Source: Streptomyces sp. NRRL S-37
Lineage (GTDB): Bacteria > Actinomycetota > Actinomycetes > Streptomycetales > Streptomycetaceae
Length of the DNA: 64,000 nucleotides
Direction of reading: 5' to 3'
Assembly (NCBI RefSeq): GCF_000721605.1
Contig: NZ_JOIZ01000020.1
Coordinates: 1 to 64,000, forward strand
Part shown: in pieces, positions 48,036-56,928 of the stretch
Position numbering within the stretch: the stretch's first letter is position 1
How the letters are laid out: each line of letters begins with the position of its first letter
The notes under the pieces: generated by a model
Told to the model about the DNA's origin: nothing
The model's input: only the letters and a program-made list of their open reading frames with translations
Database searches by the model: none
Program-made: the position numbers and the translations under genes

Positions 48036-48518
48036 TCACGCGCCCCCCTTGAGCGCGGGTTCGTGCCGGGTGCACTCCGCCCAAACCGTCTTGCCACCCG
48101 GGTGATGGGGCTCGCAGCCCCACGCATCCGCGAGAGTCGCGACAAGGAGCAGGCCCCGGCCGGACTCCTCACCCGCGTCGGCGTCCGGGGCCGCGGGTAC
48201 AGGCAGGCGGTCGCCCCGCGCATCGGTGACCTCGATCCGGAGGGCGGCGGACGTCAGGGTGAGGGCGAGGCGCGCGTTCCTGCCTCGCACCCGGCCGTGC
48301 CGGGCGGCGTTCGCGGTCAGTTCCGCGATGAGGAGGGACGCCGTGGCCTCGCTGTCGTCGTCGGTGCGGGGTCCAGACCGCTCCTGCTGTGCGGCGAGCC
48401 AGCGCTCGGCGGCACGGCGTGCGGTGTGCGCGCCGTGCGCCGTGGTGGGGAACAGGATGCGGAAGTGCCCTGTGACGACGATCGGTTCACCGGGTGCGGT
48501 GACGGTTTCCTGGTTCAC
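48036..48518 (-). CDS. RsbW-like ATP-binding regulatory protein (HATPase_c)
   Basis: 160 aa, ATG 48518. GHKL motifs: N-box ASLLIAELTANAARHGRVRG, G1 LRIEVTDARGDRLPVPAAPD and G2 EESGRGLLLVATLADAWGCE. This is the single-domain anti-sigma/anti-anti-sigma kinase-like group, dozens of which Streptomyces places beside Scr1-type HTH genes. The HTH partner is 3.2 kb to the right (51686), and a relic of this gene's 5' end precedes it (51464-51523), suggesting that the genes between were inserted or the start was duplicated. Confidence 0.88.
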   Translation of the reverse strand: MNQETVTAPGEPIVVTGHFRILFPTTAHGAHTARRAAERWLAAQQERSGPRTDDDSEATASLLIAELTANAARHGRVRGRNARLALTLTSAALRIEVTDARGDRLPVPAAPDADAGEESGRGLLLVATLADAWGCEPHHPGGKTVWAECTRHEPALKGGA

Positions 48519-48640
48519 CTCACCGAGGGTGACCGAGTCGTCCTACCGTGGAAAGCACTGCGGACGGTACGCAGGGTGACTGTCCCGGTACCCACGGTGT
48601 GGTGTACGGGTGCGATGCGGCCGGTTCGCCCTCATCCCTT
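48519..48640. repeat. Left copy of a ~170-bp duplicated segment (48480-48650)
   Basis: The 5' end of the ATPase gene and its upstream region recur at about 51487-51660: ...gtcgtcctaccgtg...gacggtacgcagggtgactgtcccggt...ggtgtacggg... run in parallel with small differences. This copy lies between the ATPase and the membrane-protein gene that ends at 48632. Confidence 0.8.
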
Positions 48641-49318
48641 CGACGTCGACGAGGGCGGCGCGGGGAGAGGGCTGACGCCGGGTTCGAAGTGGTCACGGAT
48701 GTAGATGCGTGTGCGCTGTGACGTGTACTCGTGCACATACACGCTGACGCATTGCTTGTCGGACAAGCCATACTTCTCGGAGATGTCCTGCTCCTCCGTG
48801 ACCTTGGGAGAGCCGGGACAGACGTAGCCGTAGCGCATGCCGTCCTTGAGCGTCTCGGGTTCCGGAAGTCCGAAGTGCGCGAAGTAGTGGGGTGCGGCGT
48901 CGGTCTGCGCGGAGGCCGGTTCCAGCCACTTCTTCTCCGGCGGGTACTGCTTCAGATAGGCCTCCGCCTCCGCCCTGGTCAGGGTGAAGGTGAGGATGCC
49001 CGTGTCGAAGCGGGAAGTGACCTTGTAGGCGGCCTGCGGAGACCGGGCCGTGGCCGGAATGCCGAGGTGCAGCTGCTCGCTCATCCACTCCGGTGTGATC
49101 CCCTCGGCCCACCGCACGTCCGCTGCCTCCTTGCCCAGGCGGTCACCGGGTCCGGCGTCGTCCGGTCCGTCGAGGAGCCGGCCCGCCGCGACCACGGCGC
49201 CCGACAGGACCAGCACACCCGCGGCCACGCCGGCGACGAGCCACGGGCGGCGACCACCGCCGCCTTCGGCGCCGCTCGCGTCTTCCTCGGGTGTCCGGAA
49301 AGGATTCACTTCGTTCAC
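48632..49318 (-). CDS. Hypothetical single-pass membrane/secreted protein
   Basis: 228 aa, GTG 49318 overlapping the stop of the upstream gene (GTGA). MNEVNPFRTPEEDASGAEGG is followed by one transmembrane helix (WLVAGVAAGVLVLSGAVVAA) and an extracytoplasmic domain: WAEGITPEWMSEQLHLGIPA, VTSRFDTGILTFTLTRAEAE, AYLKQYPPEKKWLEPASAQT, GLPEPETLKDGMRYGYVC and TEEQDISEKYGLSDKQCVSV. Two Cys may pair outside the cell. It belongs to a leftward three-gene set with T7SS-like proteins. No family known. Confidence 0.7.
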   Translation of the reverse strand: MNEVNPFRTPEEDASGAEGGGGRRPWLVAGVAAGVLVLSGAVVAAGRLLDGPDDAGPGDRLGKEAADVRWAEGITPEWMSEQLHLGIPATARSPQAAYKVTSRFDTGILTFTLTRAEAEAYLKQYPPEKKWLEPASAQTDAAPHYFAHFGLPEPETLKDGMRYGYVCPGSPKVTEEQDISEKYGLSDKQCVSVYVHEYTSQRTRIYIRDHFEPGVSPLPAPPSSTSKG

Positions 49319-50829
49319 CGCCCGTCCGCCCTCCCCACCGGCATGCCGGTCGCACGGTCCTGCTGTTGTTCTCGGCCGGGGTTCAAGCGTCCGTCCCTGC
49401 TGTCGTCGGGACCCGGCAGCGGGTCGTCGTTCGGCTTCGAGGAGCCGAGGTCGTAGTGGTGGACGCTGCTGCTGCCCGCCATGTCGAATTCCTGGGCGAA
49501 ACCTACCCGGTGCAGCTTGGCCATCTGCCCATCGGGGATCTCCAGCGGACCGATGTCGACGCCCTTGCCCTCGTCCCAGTTGTACCGGTCCCAGACGTTC
49601 ACCTGGTAGTCGACGCCGATTCTGGGGTTGCCGTTCGCGTCCGGGACCGCGGTCACCACACCGGTGACGTTGGTGTTGGCTCCGCCCACCGCGTAGAACC
49701 AGTTGGTGTCGACCTCCTTCCCGAAGTAGAAGCTCTCGGGATGCTTCACCTCGACCGGGAAGGCGACCGGCTTCCCGCCGTTCTTCCTGAACTCGTCGAG
49801 CGCCTGCCTGCGCCAGTCGTCCTGGCTCAGCCTGACCGCCTCGTCGACGTACGCCTTGTAGGAGGGGACGTCCGCCAACATCTTGTCCACAGGCAGGTTC
49901 ATGGGACTGCCGCTGTTTCCCAGGTAGTGGGCCATGTGGCGGGACGCGTCCGTCATACCCTGCCAGTCGGCCCCCTCCGTCAGCAGTTCCATCTTCTGCT
50001 TGGTGGCCCACTCGTCGAAGCCCGGCGACTCGGACCCGTGCTTCCCCGAGCCGGCGTCCGCCGCGATCTGCGGCATGGTGGGGCTCAGGATGCCTGCCGC
50101 CATCAGGTCGTCCTTCTGCGCCTGCCAGAGCCGTGCCCGTGCCTCGGGGCTCAGGGACTCCCACAGGCGCCGCAGTTCGGCCCGCTGCTCCGGGTTCGCG
50201 TCCCCGCCGAGCCCGGCCAGTTCCCTCGCGCGCGGCAACTGCTCCTCGTCCAGGGACGTGTACGTGGCGTGGCCCGCGTTGTGCGGGTCGCCGCCGTGAC
50301 TCTTGCGCAGCGCGCGTACGGCCGCCGCGTCGACCTCGGCGGCGTGCCGGACGATCCCCGTGAGGGTGTCCGCATACCACTGCATGCGGTCCTTGGCTCG
50401 CTGGTCGGGGCCTTCAGGGGTGCACATCGCCTCCGTGACGCGGACCGTCCCGTCCGGGCCGTCGAGGACGAGGAGCCCCGGATCCGGCGGAGTCCGGCCC
50501 GGGTCCCCCTTACGCGCATCGTCCGTGAGGACCCGCGCCCGCCTCTGGCAATACGTCAGCTCGCCGTGTGCGTCGGTCAGGACGTTGGCTATGCTCTCGG
50601 CCTCCGCATGGAGATCCGCGAACTCCTTGGCCGTCTTGCGCACGAACTCCTTGGTCACGCCGGCGTTGACGCCCTTCCAGCGGGCTCCGTCCGACTTCTT
50701 CGTCAGGCCGTCCCGCACGTCGGTCGCGAGCTCGGCCAGTTCGCCGGCCATCGTCGCCCAGTCGGAAGCGGCCGTGCCCAGCTTGGCGAGGTCCAGGGCC
50801 ATGAGGTCCGAGTACGAGAAACCACCCAT
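49315..50829 (-). CDS. WXG100-like / T7SS-associated large protein
   Basis: 504 aa, ATG 50829 (MGGFSYSDLMALDLAKLGTA); RBS GGAGG upstream; the frame extends to 51378 without support. The first 110 residues form an ESX-type helical hairpin pattern: AASDWATMAGELAELATDVR, ARWKGVNAGVTKEFVRKTAK, EFADLHAEAESIANVLTDAH. A middle helical part (YTSLDEEQLPRARELAGLGG; AELRRLWESLSPEARARLWQ) and a C-terminal beta domain (SFYFGKEVDTNWFYAVGGAN; VTAVPDANGNPRIGVDYQVN) follow. The end is polar and disordered. Such architecture fits a type VII secretion substrate or polymorphic-toxin-like carrier; no toxin motif is recognised. Downstream gene may encode its immunity/anchor partner. Confidence 0.6.
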   Translation of the reverse strand: MGGFSYSDLMALDLAKLGTAASDWATMAGELAELATDVRDGLTKKSDGARWKGVNAGVTKEFVRKTAKEFADLHAEAESIANVLTDAHGELTYCQRRARVLTDDARKGDPGRTPPDPGLLVLDGPDGTVRVTEAMCTPEGPDQRAKDRMQWYADTLTGIVRHAAEVDAAAVRALRKSHGGDPHNAGHATYTSLDEEQLPRARELAGLGGDANPEQRAELRRLWESLSPEARARLWQAQKDDLMAAGILSPTMPQIAADAGSGKHGSESPGFDEWATKQKMELLTEGADWQGMTDASRHMAHYLGNSGSPMNLPVDKMLADVPSYKAYVDEAVRLSQDDWRRQALDEFRKNGGKPVAFPVEVKHPESFYFGKEVDTNWFYAVGGANTNVTGVVTAVPDANGNPRIGVDYQVNVWDRYNWDEGKGVDIGPLEIPDGQMAKLHRVGFAQEFDMAGSSSVHHYDLGSSKPNDDPLPGPDDSRDGRLNPGREQQQDRATGMPVGRADGR

Positions 50830-50837
50830 GGCACCTC

Positions 50838-51302
50838 CTACTTGAAGTAGTCGTTCAGCACCGAGACGGGCAACGTCCCCGTACGGCTGCGGACCTCGGC
50901 GGCTATCTTGGCGTCCTCCCGTGCATACAGCTTCTTGCTGTAATCGAGGTGGTTGGAGATGTGAGCGCAGGCCTGCAGGACGTGCTTCACCTGCGAGGTC
51001 CAGACCTCGACGGTCGACTCCAGTTCCGAACCGAGCCCGAGATCGTGCCCCTTGAGCTCGGCGGCCGCCCGCATGGTGGACCCGGATCCGTTCTTGTCCG
51101 CGCCCACCCCGGCGATGTCCGCCCTCTTCTTCAGCTCGCCGTGGAGAACGAACGCCTCGTGGCCGACGGCCCCGAGATCGTCCTGGTGCACCACGAGGTC
51201 CAGGTCGCCGACGCCTCCCGGTCCGGTCTGGTTCAGCCGCATCCGGGCGGCCTGGCCCTCCGACGCCGCGGCCTTGGACCTCTCCCACTCTTCCCAGACC
51301 AC
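50838..51302 (-). CDS. Hypothetical helical protein, T7SS-chaperone-like
   Basis: 154 aa, GTG 51302 with GGGGGAG upstream, eight bases before the next gene. MVWEEWERSKAAASEGQAAR, GAVGHEAFVLHGELKKRADI, LGLGSELESTVEVWTSQVKH and VLQACAHISNHLDYSKKLYA indicate a short all-helical protein of WXG100/ESX-like character (W-E-W near the start). It is the first gene of the leftward set and its small size next to a large WXG-like protein resembles partner/substrate pairs. No strict WxG motif is seen. Confidence 0.6.
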   Translation of the reverse strand: MVWEEWERSKAAASEGQAARMRLNQTGPGGVGDLDLVVHQDDLGAVGHEAFVLHGELKKRADIAGVGADKNGSGSTMRAAAELKGHDLGLGSELESTVEVWTSQVKHVLQACAHISNHLDYSKKLYAREDAKIAAEVRSRTGTLPVSVLNDYFK

Positions 51303-51685
51303 TTCGCTCCCCCGTTTCCCGTCCTACCGCGGCGGGCTCCACCGCAGCCGCCGACCACCGCCCGCACAAACTTACCAACTCCCTTCGTCCGATCGGTGAT
51401 TGGCTTTACCCCGCTTCTGACCTGCCCTGTCGCGCCGTGAGCCGACATCCGGCGGCATGACGTGCGGAGGCAACCCGTGAGAGCGGTCGGTTCACCAGGT
51501 GCGGTGACGGTTCCCTGGTTCACCCCACCAGGAGTGACGGAGTCGTCCTACCGTGAGGAGCACCGCGACGGTACGCAGGGTGACTGTCCCGGTGCGGACG
51601 GTGCGGTGTACGGGCGTACGGGCGTGACGTGGCCGTGCCGTCGCCGGTTCGTCCTCGGTACAAGGAAACAGGGTGGTGGTACGGC
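51303..51685. repeat. Gap with 5' relic of the ATPase gene and right copy of the duplicated segment
   Basis: At 51464-51523, minus strand, MNQGTVTAPGEPTALTGCLR repeats the start of the 48036 ATPase gene (MNQETVTAPGEPIVVTGHFR) and then diverges. From 51487 to about 51660 runs the second copy of the ~170-bp segment also found at 48480-48650. The rest (51303-51463) shows no gene. Confidence 0.8.
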
Positions 51686-52558
51686 ATGGCAGCACAGCCG
51701 GGTGCGGGGGTTCCCACGAGCGGCGAGGCGGACGGCACGGACGAGGTCGCGGACCTGTTTCGGGCGCTCGGCCGGCAGATCAAGGTGGCCCGGGAGCGGG
51801 CCGGACTGAGTCAGAAGGAGCTGGGCGACCGGCTCGGGTACGGGGAGGAGACGATCTCCTCGGTCGAGCGGGCACGGCGGACGCCCCAGCCGGAGCTGTT
51901 GGTCGCGGTGGACCGGTTGCTGGAGTGCGGGGGTCTGCTGGCCTCGGCGGCGGAGGATGTGGAGCGGGCGAAGACTCGGCGAAGGGTGCGGCATCCGGAG
52001 TGGTTCAAGGACTATGCGCGCTTGGAGCAGGAGGCGGTGGAGCTGCACGACTACAGCTCACTCGCCCTTCCCGGACTCCTGCAGACGGAGGCTCACGCGA
52101 ACGTGGTGTTCCGGACGCGTCAGCCTTTCCTGGACGAGGCAACCGTCGAACAGCGCGTGGCCGCACGGCTGGACCGCCAGCAGATCTTCAACCGCTGGCC
52201 TCCGCCGTTCACGACCTTCACCATCGAGGAATCCGTCTTGCGTCGCCCGCTCGGCGGGTGGGACGTTCATCGTGAACAGTTGGAAGCCCTGCTGAGGTTC
52301 GGCAGGCTACGCAGCGTGGAGCTCCAGGTGCTGCCGATGGAGCGCAAGGAACACCCCAGTCTGGGCGGACCGTTCATCATGCTCACCCCGAAGGGAAAGC
52401 CGCAGGTGGCATACCTGGAGGTCCAGCACATCAGCCGACTGATCACAGATCCGGACGAGGTACGTATCCTTGCCGCACGCTACGGCAGCATCAGGGCACA
52501 GGCACTGACGCCAGAAGAGTCGCTGACCCTGATCAAGAAGATGCTGGGAGACCGATGA
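51686..52558 (+). CDS. XRE-type HTH regulator with DUF5753 C-terminal domain
   Basis: 290 aa from ATG 51686. The HTH is LGRQIKVARERAGLSQKELG then DRLGYGEETISSVERARRTP; the C-terminal DUF5753 domain starts near 100 (HDYSSLALPGLLQTEAHANV; ESVLRRPLGGWDVHREQLEA; FGRLRSVELQVLPMERKEHP; VAYLEVQHISRLITDPDEVR) and ends LTPEESLTLIKKMLGDR. Scr1-like regulators of this type pair with a DUF397 gene and often an RsbW-like ATPase. The stop overlaps the DUF397 ATG. It probably autoregulates the module. Confidence 0.9.
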   Translation: MAAQPGAGVPTSGEADGTDEVADLFRALGRQIKVARERAGLSQKELGDRLGYGEETISSVERARRTPQPELLVAVDRLLECGGLLASAAEDVERAKTRRRVRHPEWFKDYARLEQEAVELHDYSSLALPGLLQTEAHANVVFRTRQPFLDEATVEQRVAARLDRQQIFNRWPPPFTTFTIEESVLRRPLGGWDVHREQLEALLRFGRLRSVELQVLPMERKEHPSLGGPFIMLTPKGKPQVAYLEVQHISRLITDPDEVRILAARYGSIRAQALTPEESLTLIKKMLGDR

Positions 52559-52755
52559 ACACCGAACAGCCCGCACGGCTGAACTGGTTCAAGAGCAGCT
52601 ACAGCAGCGGCGAAGGCGGCGCGTGCGTCGAGGTCGCCGCCGACGCGACCGCCATACACGTACGCGACTCCAAGGAACGCGGTGGCCCTCAGCTCGCATT
52701 CGCGCGGAGCGCATGGGCCGGGTTCGTCGCGGACCTCGGGCGGGACCGGACCTGA
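52555..52755 (+). CDS. DUF397 domain protein
   Basis: 66 aa, ATG 52555 overlapping the HTH gene (ATGA). RLNWFKSSYSSGEGGACVEV, IHVRDSKERGGPQLAFARSA and WAGFVADLGRD form the DUF397 unit, colinear with the copy at 27001. Intact partner of the preceding DUF5753 regulator; thought to be a toxin-like or developmental effector in Streptomyces. It converges on the methylase gene with 24 bases between. Confidence 0.9.
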   Translation: MNTEQPARLNWFKSSYSSGEGGACVEVAADATAIHVRDSKERGGPQLAFARSAWAGFVADLGRDRT

Positions 52756-52779
52756 CCGGCCTACCCGAGGTCACGCTGC

Positions 52780-55700
52780 TCAGGCCTCGTGACGCGGCCC
52801 CTCCCCCGGCGGCGGGTCCAGTACGGTCCGGTACTCGCCGCCGGTCGCCCGGGCCTGCGCCATGCGGTCGTAGACGTCGAGGATGAGGTCCTTGGTGCGG
52901 TAGGCACCGCTGTGGGCGGCCTCATCCTCGCGCTGGACCACCGGGAATGTCTCCATGACGTATTCGACGTCCGCGCGACTGACCCCGTAGAGGTGGAAGA
53001 GCGCCGCGTCCAGCTCTACGCGCAACAGTTCGCGGCGTTCGTCGTTCCAACGGAACGGGGCACCTGCGCAGTCGAGGTCTGCGGCAAAGCCGGCCATGTC
53101 CCAGCTGGTGTATGTCAGTTCCAGCACACGATCGATGAACCAGCGCACTCCGCCAGGTGCCTCATGGAAGACGGTGAGCCCCGGCACCGGCAGTTGATAC
53201 AGATATCCGTACGTCAAGTGCGTGCCCGCGATCTTCTGACGGATCACGTAGTCAAAGACATACGACGACATGCAGGCCTGGAGCAGGGCAGCCGATTCTG
53301 CACTCTTCGGGAACACGAGCGGGTTGGTGTGCCCGACACCGTACGGCGGGAGCACTGTAGCCATGGTGGTGCGGGTATCGGTGGAACGGGCGATGTCCCG
53401 CCACCCCATCAACCACCCGTTCCACCACTCCCGGTCCGCCAGCCGCGTAGCAACCCCCGGCCACATGATCCGGTTGCCCTTCTTGTCCCGCTTCCCCGAG
53501 TCCACGTCGAACTCCGGCACCCAGTACCGGGGCAGTGGAGCGAAGTCGGGGTCGTCGTGCTGTTCCGGCGTCACACGCGGCAACGTGCCCATGTTGGCCT
53601 GCGCCTGGGTCTGACCCTCGTACGTGCCCAGGCGGTGGTCGAAGTGGTGGAGCATCTTCGCCTCGTACAGCGGGAGGTACCGCCGCTTGTCCCCCTCCTC
53701 GGGGCGGACGAACACATTGCCGGTGAGCCGCCAGCCCTCGCCCTCCAGCTCCTCCTTGCCGCGGAAAAGATGGGAGTCGTTAGACATGTCGAACATGCGC
53801 ATGAACGTCAGGCCCCACGGATTGGTGCCGCCCCAGCCGTTCTCGTCCGGCTCCTTCATCAGGACCGGAACCCGGCGGTAGACGCCCAGGGTGATCTCGG
53901 CGTCCCGGCGGGTGCGGAACACCGGGAGCGTGCCCGTGTTGGGGTTGACCAGCAGGATCTCCTCCGGGGGCATGGCGAACCGCCGGCCGTCCAGGTCCTC
54001 CATGTACCGGGTGCCGAAGGCGAAGGACGCCTCATCGACCCGCGTGCCCACGCCGGTGGCGGTGAGCAGGGAGAAACGCACCCGGTGGTCCACGTCCCGG
54101 CTCAGGATGAACGCCTCGTTCTCGAAGTCCAGGAACGACGCGAGCCGTGCCGTGCGCACCAGGTCGGAGAAGAACGGCGCCGTCGTCGCGTCGGTGGCGA
54201 TGCCCGTCGGCAGGACCAGACCCAGGCGCCCGGTCGGGGCGATCCCCAGGGAGGCCGCCTCGGCGAACACCGCGTACGTGTTGACGTCGCCCCGCCCGGC
54301 CAGCGGGAACCGGCCGGAGTCGCGCAGCAGATGGCTGACGCCCTCGGAGAGGCGGCGGGCGTCGATGAACTCGGTGTGCAGCGCGCGGTTCGTCTCCTCC
54401 TCGCTCTCGGCCAGCGCGTCGATCATGCGCTCGCGGGCCGCCTTGTTCGCGGCGTTCGCGATCTCCTCGTTCCGGGTCGCGAAGAACTCCTGCTCCTGGA
54501 GCTTGACCCGCTCCCACGGCGGATTCCCCAGCACACAGCTGAACCCGCCCTGCCACCCGGTGCGTTCGTCCACGCCCGGCGCGTCCAGGTCCGCCGGGAC
54601 CCGGAACACCTCGGGGAACTCCAGGTGCCAGTGGAAGAAGTGGTACTCCTCCCGCAGCCGCTCCAGTTCCTCCAGCGTGCCGTCCGGCAGGCGCGCGCCG
54701 CCGTCCTCCGAGTGGAGCGCGAGCAGCGACTTGGTGGTGAGGGCGGGCGGCGTGGCGGTCTTCGTCTTCTTCCAGACGAACGCCGCGCACCACGCGTCCG
54801 CGAGCTCCAGAGCGCGGATGTAGTCGCGGGACGTGGTCAGTGCGCGGTACTCACGGGCCTGGCCCTGGACGTCCTCCAGATCCTGCGAGTCCGCACCGGT
54901 GATCAGGGAGAGCTTCTCGCCGAACTCGGCGTTGGAGCCCAGGACGAACGGCTCCTCGGCGAACAGCTCCCCCTGGCTCACCCCGCGCCGCAGCGCGGCC
55001 CGCCAGGCCGCGCGCTCCGACGCGTTCCGCTTCTTCAGGTCGGTGACGTGCTTGCGGTCGTCGCCCTCCAGCGGCTTGAACGCGTCGTCCGGCAGACCGC
55101 CGGCCAGCAGCTTCGGGGTCGTGCCGAGCAGGCCATTGCCGTGCTTGATGTGGGCGTCGAGGAAGGTGAGGGGCCGGCCCGGCTCCATCGCCTCGATCCA
55201 CAGGGAGACCTTGGCCAGTTCGACGGCCATGCGGTTGAGGTCGACGCCGTAGACGCAGCGCGAGACGACGTCGCGCAGGGCGTGCCGTACATCCTCGGCG
55301 CTGGGCTCGGGGTCGTCCTTGCGGATCTCGGCGAGACGGCGGGCGATACGGCGGGCGGCGGCGACCAGGAAGTGGCCGGAGCCGCAGGCGGGGTCGCAGA
55401 CCGTGAGGGCGAGCAGGGCGTCCTCGCGCTCCTTCGGCGTCGTACCGGAGCGGACCGCCCGGTCGATGACCGGGTCGAGCGTGGAGTCGAGGAGGCAGTC
55501 GATGAGCGGGGACGGGGTGTAGTAGGAGCCGGAGGTCTTGCGGTCGTTGCCGTCGAGCTTGGCGAGGACGTACGTGTCGCCCTCGTCCAGGCGCGGCTCC
55601 AGCTCCAGCAGGGACTCGTAGACCGAGCCGAGTTCGTCCGCGCCCAGGTGGCGGTAGTCGACCTTGCGGGGTCGGCCCAGCTTGGCGTCGTGGACGACCG

Positions 55701-56928
55701 ACAGGGCGCGTACGGCCTCGTACAGGGCCTGGTTGGACAGGCTGAGCCCGTCCAGGATCTCGTCCGTCTCCGTCGGCTCGAAGAGGCCGCCGAGGGCGGG
55801 CAGGCCCAGTTCGGGGCGGCCGCCAGGGGTGCCGAGTCCCTTGACGACCAGGGTCAGGGCGTGCCACTGGTCGCCGTGGAGGGTGCCGACGCGGCGGGCG
55901 AGGCGGCGCAGGCGGGCCGTGGAGAAGTACTTTTCGTACGTGTCGCGGGCGGTGGCCGTCGCCTCGGGGTGCAGCAGCAGGTCGCGGTCCTCGGTGACGA
56001 AGAGGAACAGCAGGCGGTAGGCGAGGCGGAGCAGCGCCGGGTGGAGGTGGTCGCGGACGTTCTTGTCGCGGCTGCGCAGGGCGTCGCGCAGGGCCGCGTT
56101 GTCGGGGTGGGTGATGAGGCCGTTGCCGATGGCGACGAGGGCCTTCTCCACTCCCTTGCGGAGTTCCTTCAGGGCGCGGGTGCCGCTGTCGATGGCCTCG
56201 GTGCGCCACTTCTCCAGCGGGCAGGTCGCGGCCGGCTCGCCCTTGGCGCGGGGCTCGAAGCGGGTGCGGTGCAGCAGCCGCCACAGCAGCACGAAGTCGT
56301 CGGAGCGGTTGCCCTCGAAGATCGCCTGAAGGTCGAACTCGATGAACGCGGCGCCGGTGAGGGAGGCCGACTCGCGCAGCAGGCGCAGCTGGCGGCCGTT
56401 GGAGAGCACGCCCCACAGGGTGGAGTCCGCGGAGCGGTTGAGGTACTCCTGGATCATCGACTGCGGGATCTGCTTGGCCAGTTCCGGGGTGCGGTGGTCC
56501 AGGGGGACGTTCCAGCCGGTGAGGTGCACGGGGACGTGCGCCCACTGGTGGCTGACGTCGAAGTCCTTCTCCCCGTCGCGGGAGCGCAGGCCGGGTGCGG
56601 GCACGGGTGCGAGGGCGCCGAAGCCGAGCTGTTCGAAGAGGGGCAGCAGCCAGCGTTCGGTGGTCAGGCCGACCGCGTGCACGCCGGGATCGGCGTCGGC
56701 GCCGTCGCGGGCCAGCGCGTCCTGGTAGGCGGTCCACACGCCGCGCAGGTAGCCCCAGGAGCGCTCGGCGGCGTCGCGCACGGAGTCGCCCTTGGCGTAC
56801 AGGCGGTAGTCGGCGGGCTTGGAGCCGGTCTGCTCCTTGCCCTCCTTGATCCGTACCAGGAGGTCGTACGGGAGCAGGCCGCCGACGGTGGCGACGGTGT
56901 CGGTGACGAGGGTCCTGGCGAGGCTCAT
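52780..56928 (-). CDS. Eco57I-type adenine-specific DNA methylase (DISARM class 1 DrmMI-like)
   Basis: 1382 aa, ATG 56928 overlapping the SNF2 stop (ATGA). Methylase motif I is DPACGSGHF from Asp512; motif IV is NPPW from Asn802 (CVLGNPPWERVKLQ), the N6-adenine form. N-terminal 1-480 is a specificity/helical region (SLSNQALYEAVRALSVVHDA; LGADELGSVYESLLELEPRL); GSYYTPSPLIDCLL and CVYGVDLNRMAVELAKVSLW are the Eco57I-like marks. A large C-terminal target-recognition part follows (YLPLYEAKMLHHFDHRLGTY; YVFDYVIRQKIAGTHLTYGY). It modifies adenines to mark self DNA or acts with the helicases in defence. The reading frame stays open upstream through the SNF2 gene, but the overlapping ATG shows separate genes. 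Confidence 0.9.
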   Translation of the reverse strand: MSLARTLVTDTVATVGGLLPYDLLVRIKEGKEQTGSKPADYRLYAKGDSVRDAAERSWGYLRGVWTAYQDALARDGADADPGVHAVGLTTERWLLPLFEQLGFGALAPVPAPGLRSRDGEKDFDVSHQWAHVPVHLTGWNVPLDHRTPELAKQIPQSMIQEYLNRSADSTLWGVLSNGRQLRLLRESASLTGAAFIEFDLQAIFEGNRSDDFVLLWRLLHRTRFEPRAKGEPAATCPLEKWRTEAIDSGTRALKELRKGVEKALVAIGNGLITHPDNAALRDALRSRDKNVRDHLHPALLRLAYRLLFLFVTEDRDLLLHPEATATARDTYEKYFSTARLRRLARRVGTLHGDQWHALTLVVKGLGTPGGRPELGLPALGGLFEPTETDEILDGLSLSNQALYEAVRALSVVHDAKLGRPRKVDYRHLGADELGSVYESLLELEPRLDEGDTYVLAKLDGNDRKTSGSYYTPSPLIDCLLDSTLDPVIDRAVRSGTTPKEREDALLALTVCDPACGSGHFLVAAARRIARRLAEIRKDDPEPSAEDVRHALRDVVSRCVYGVDLNRMAVELAKVSLWIEAMEPGRPLTFLDAHIKHGNGLLGTTPKLLAGGLPDDAFKPLEGDDRKHVTDLKKRNASERAAWRAALRRGVSQGELFAEEPFVLGSNAEFGEKLSLITGADSQDLEDVQGQAREYRALTTSRDYIRALELADAWCAAFVWKKTKTATPPALTTKSLLALHSEDGGARLPDGTLEELERLREEYHFFHWHLEFPEVFRVPADLDAPGVDERTGWQGGFSCVLGNPPWERVKLQEQEFFATRNEEIANAANKAARERMIDALAESEEETNRALHTEFIDARRLSEGVSHLLRDSGRFPLAGRGDVNTYAVFAEAASLGIAPTGRLGLVLPTGIATDATTAPFFSDLVRTARLASFLDFENEAFILSRDVDHRVRFSLLTATGVGTRVDEASFAFGTRYMEDLDGRRFAMPPEEILLVNPNTGTLPVFRTRRDAEITLGVYRRVPVLMKEPDENGWGGTNPWGLTFMRMFDMSNDSHLFRGKEELEGEGWRLTGNVFVRPEEGDKRRYLPLYEAKMLHHFDHRLGTYEGQTQAQANMGTLPRVTPEQHDDPDFAPLPRYWVPEFDVDSGKRDKKGNRIMWPGVATRLADREWWNGWLMGWRDIARSTDTRTTMATVLPPYGVGHTNPLVFPKSAESAALLQACMSSYVFDYVIRQKIAGTHLTYGYLYQLPVPGLTVFHEAPGGVRWFIDRVLELTYTSWDMAGFAADLDCAGAPFRWNDERRELLRVELDAALFHLYGVSRADVEYVMETFPVVQREDEAAHSGAYRTKDLILDVYDRMAQARATGGEYRTVLDPPPGEGPRHEA

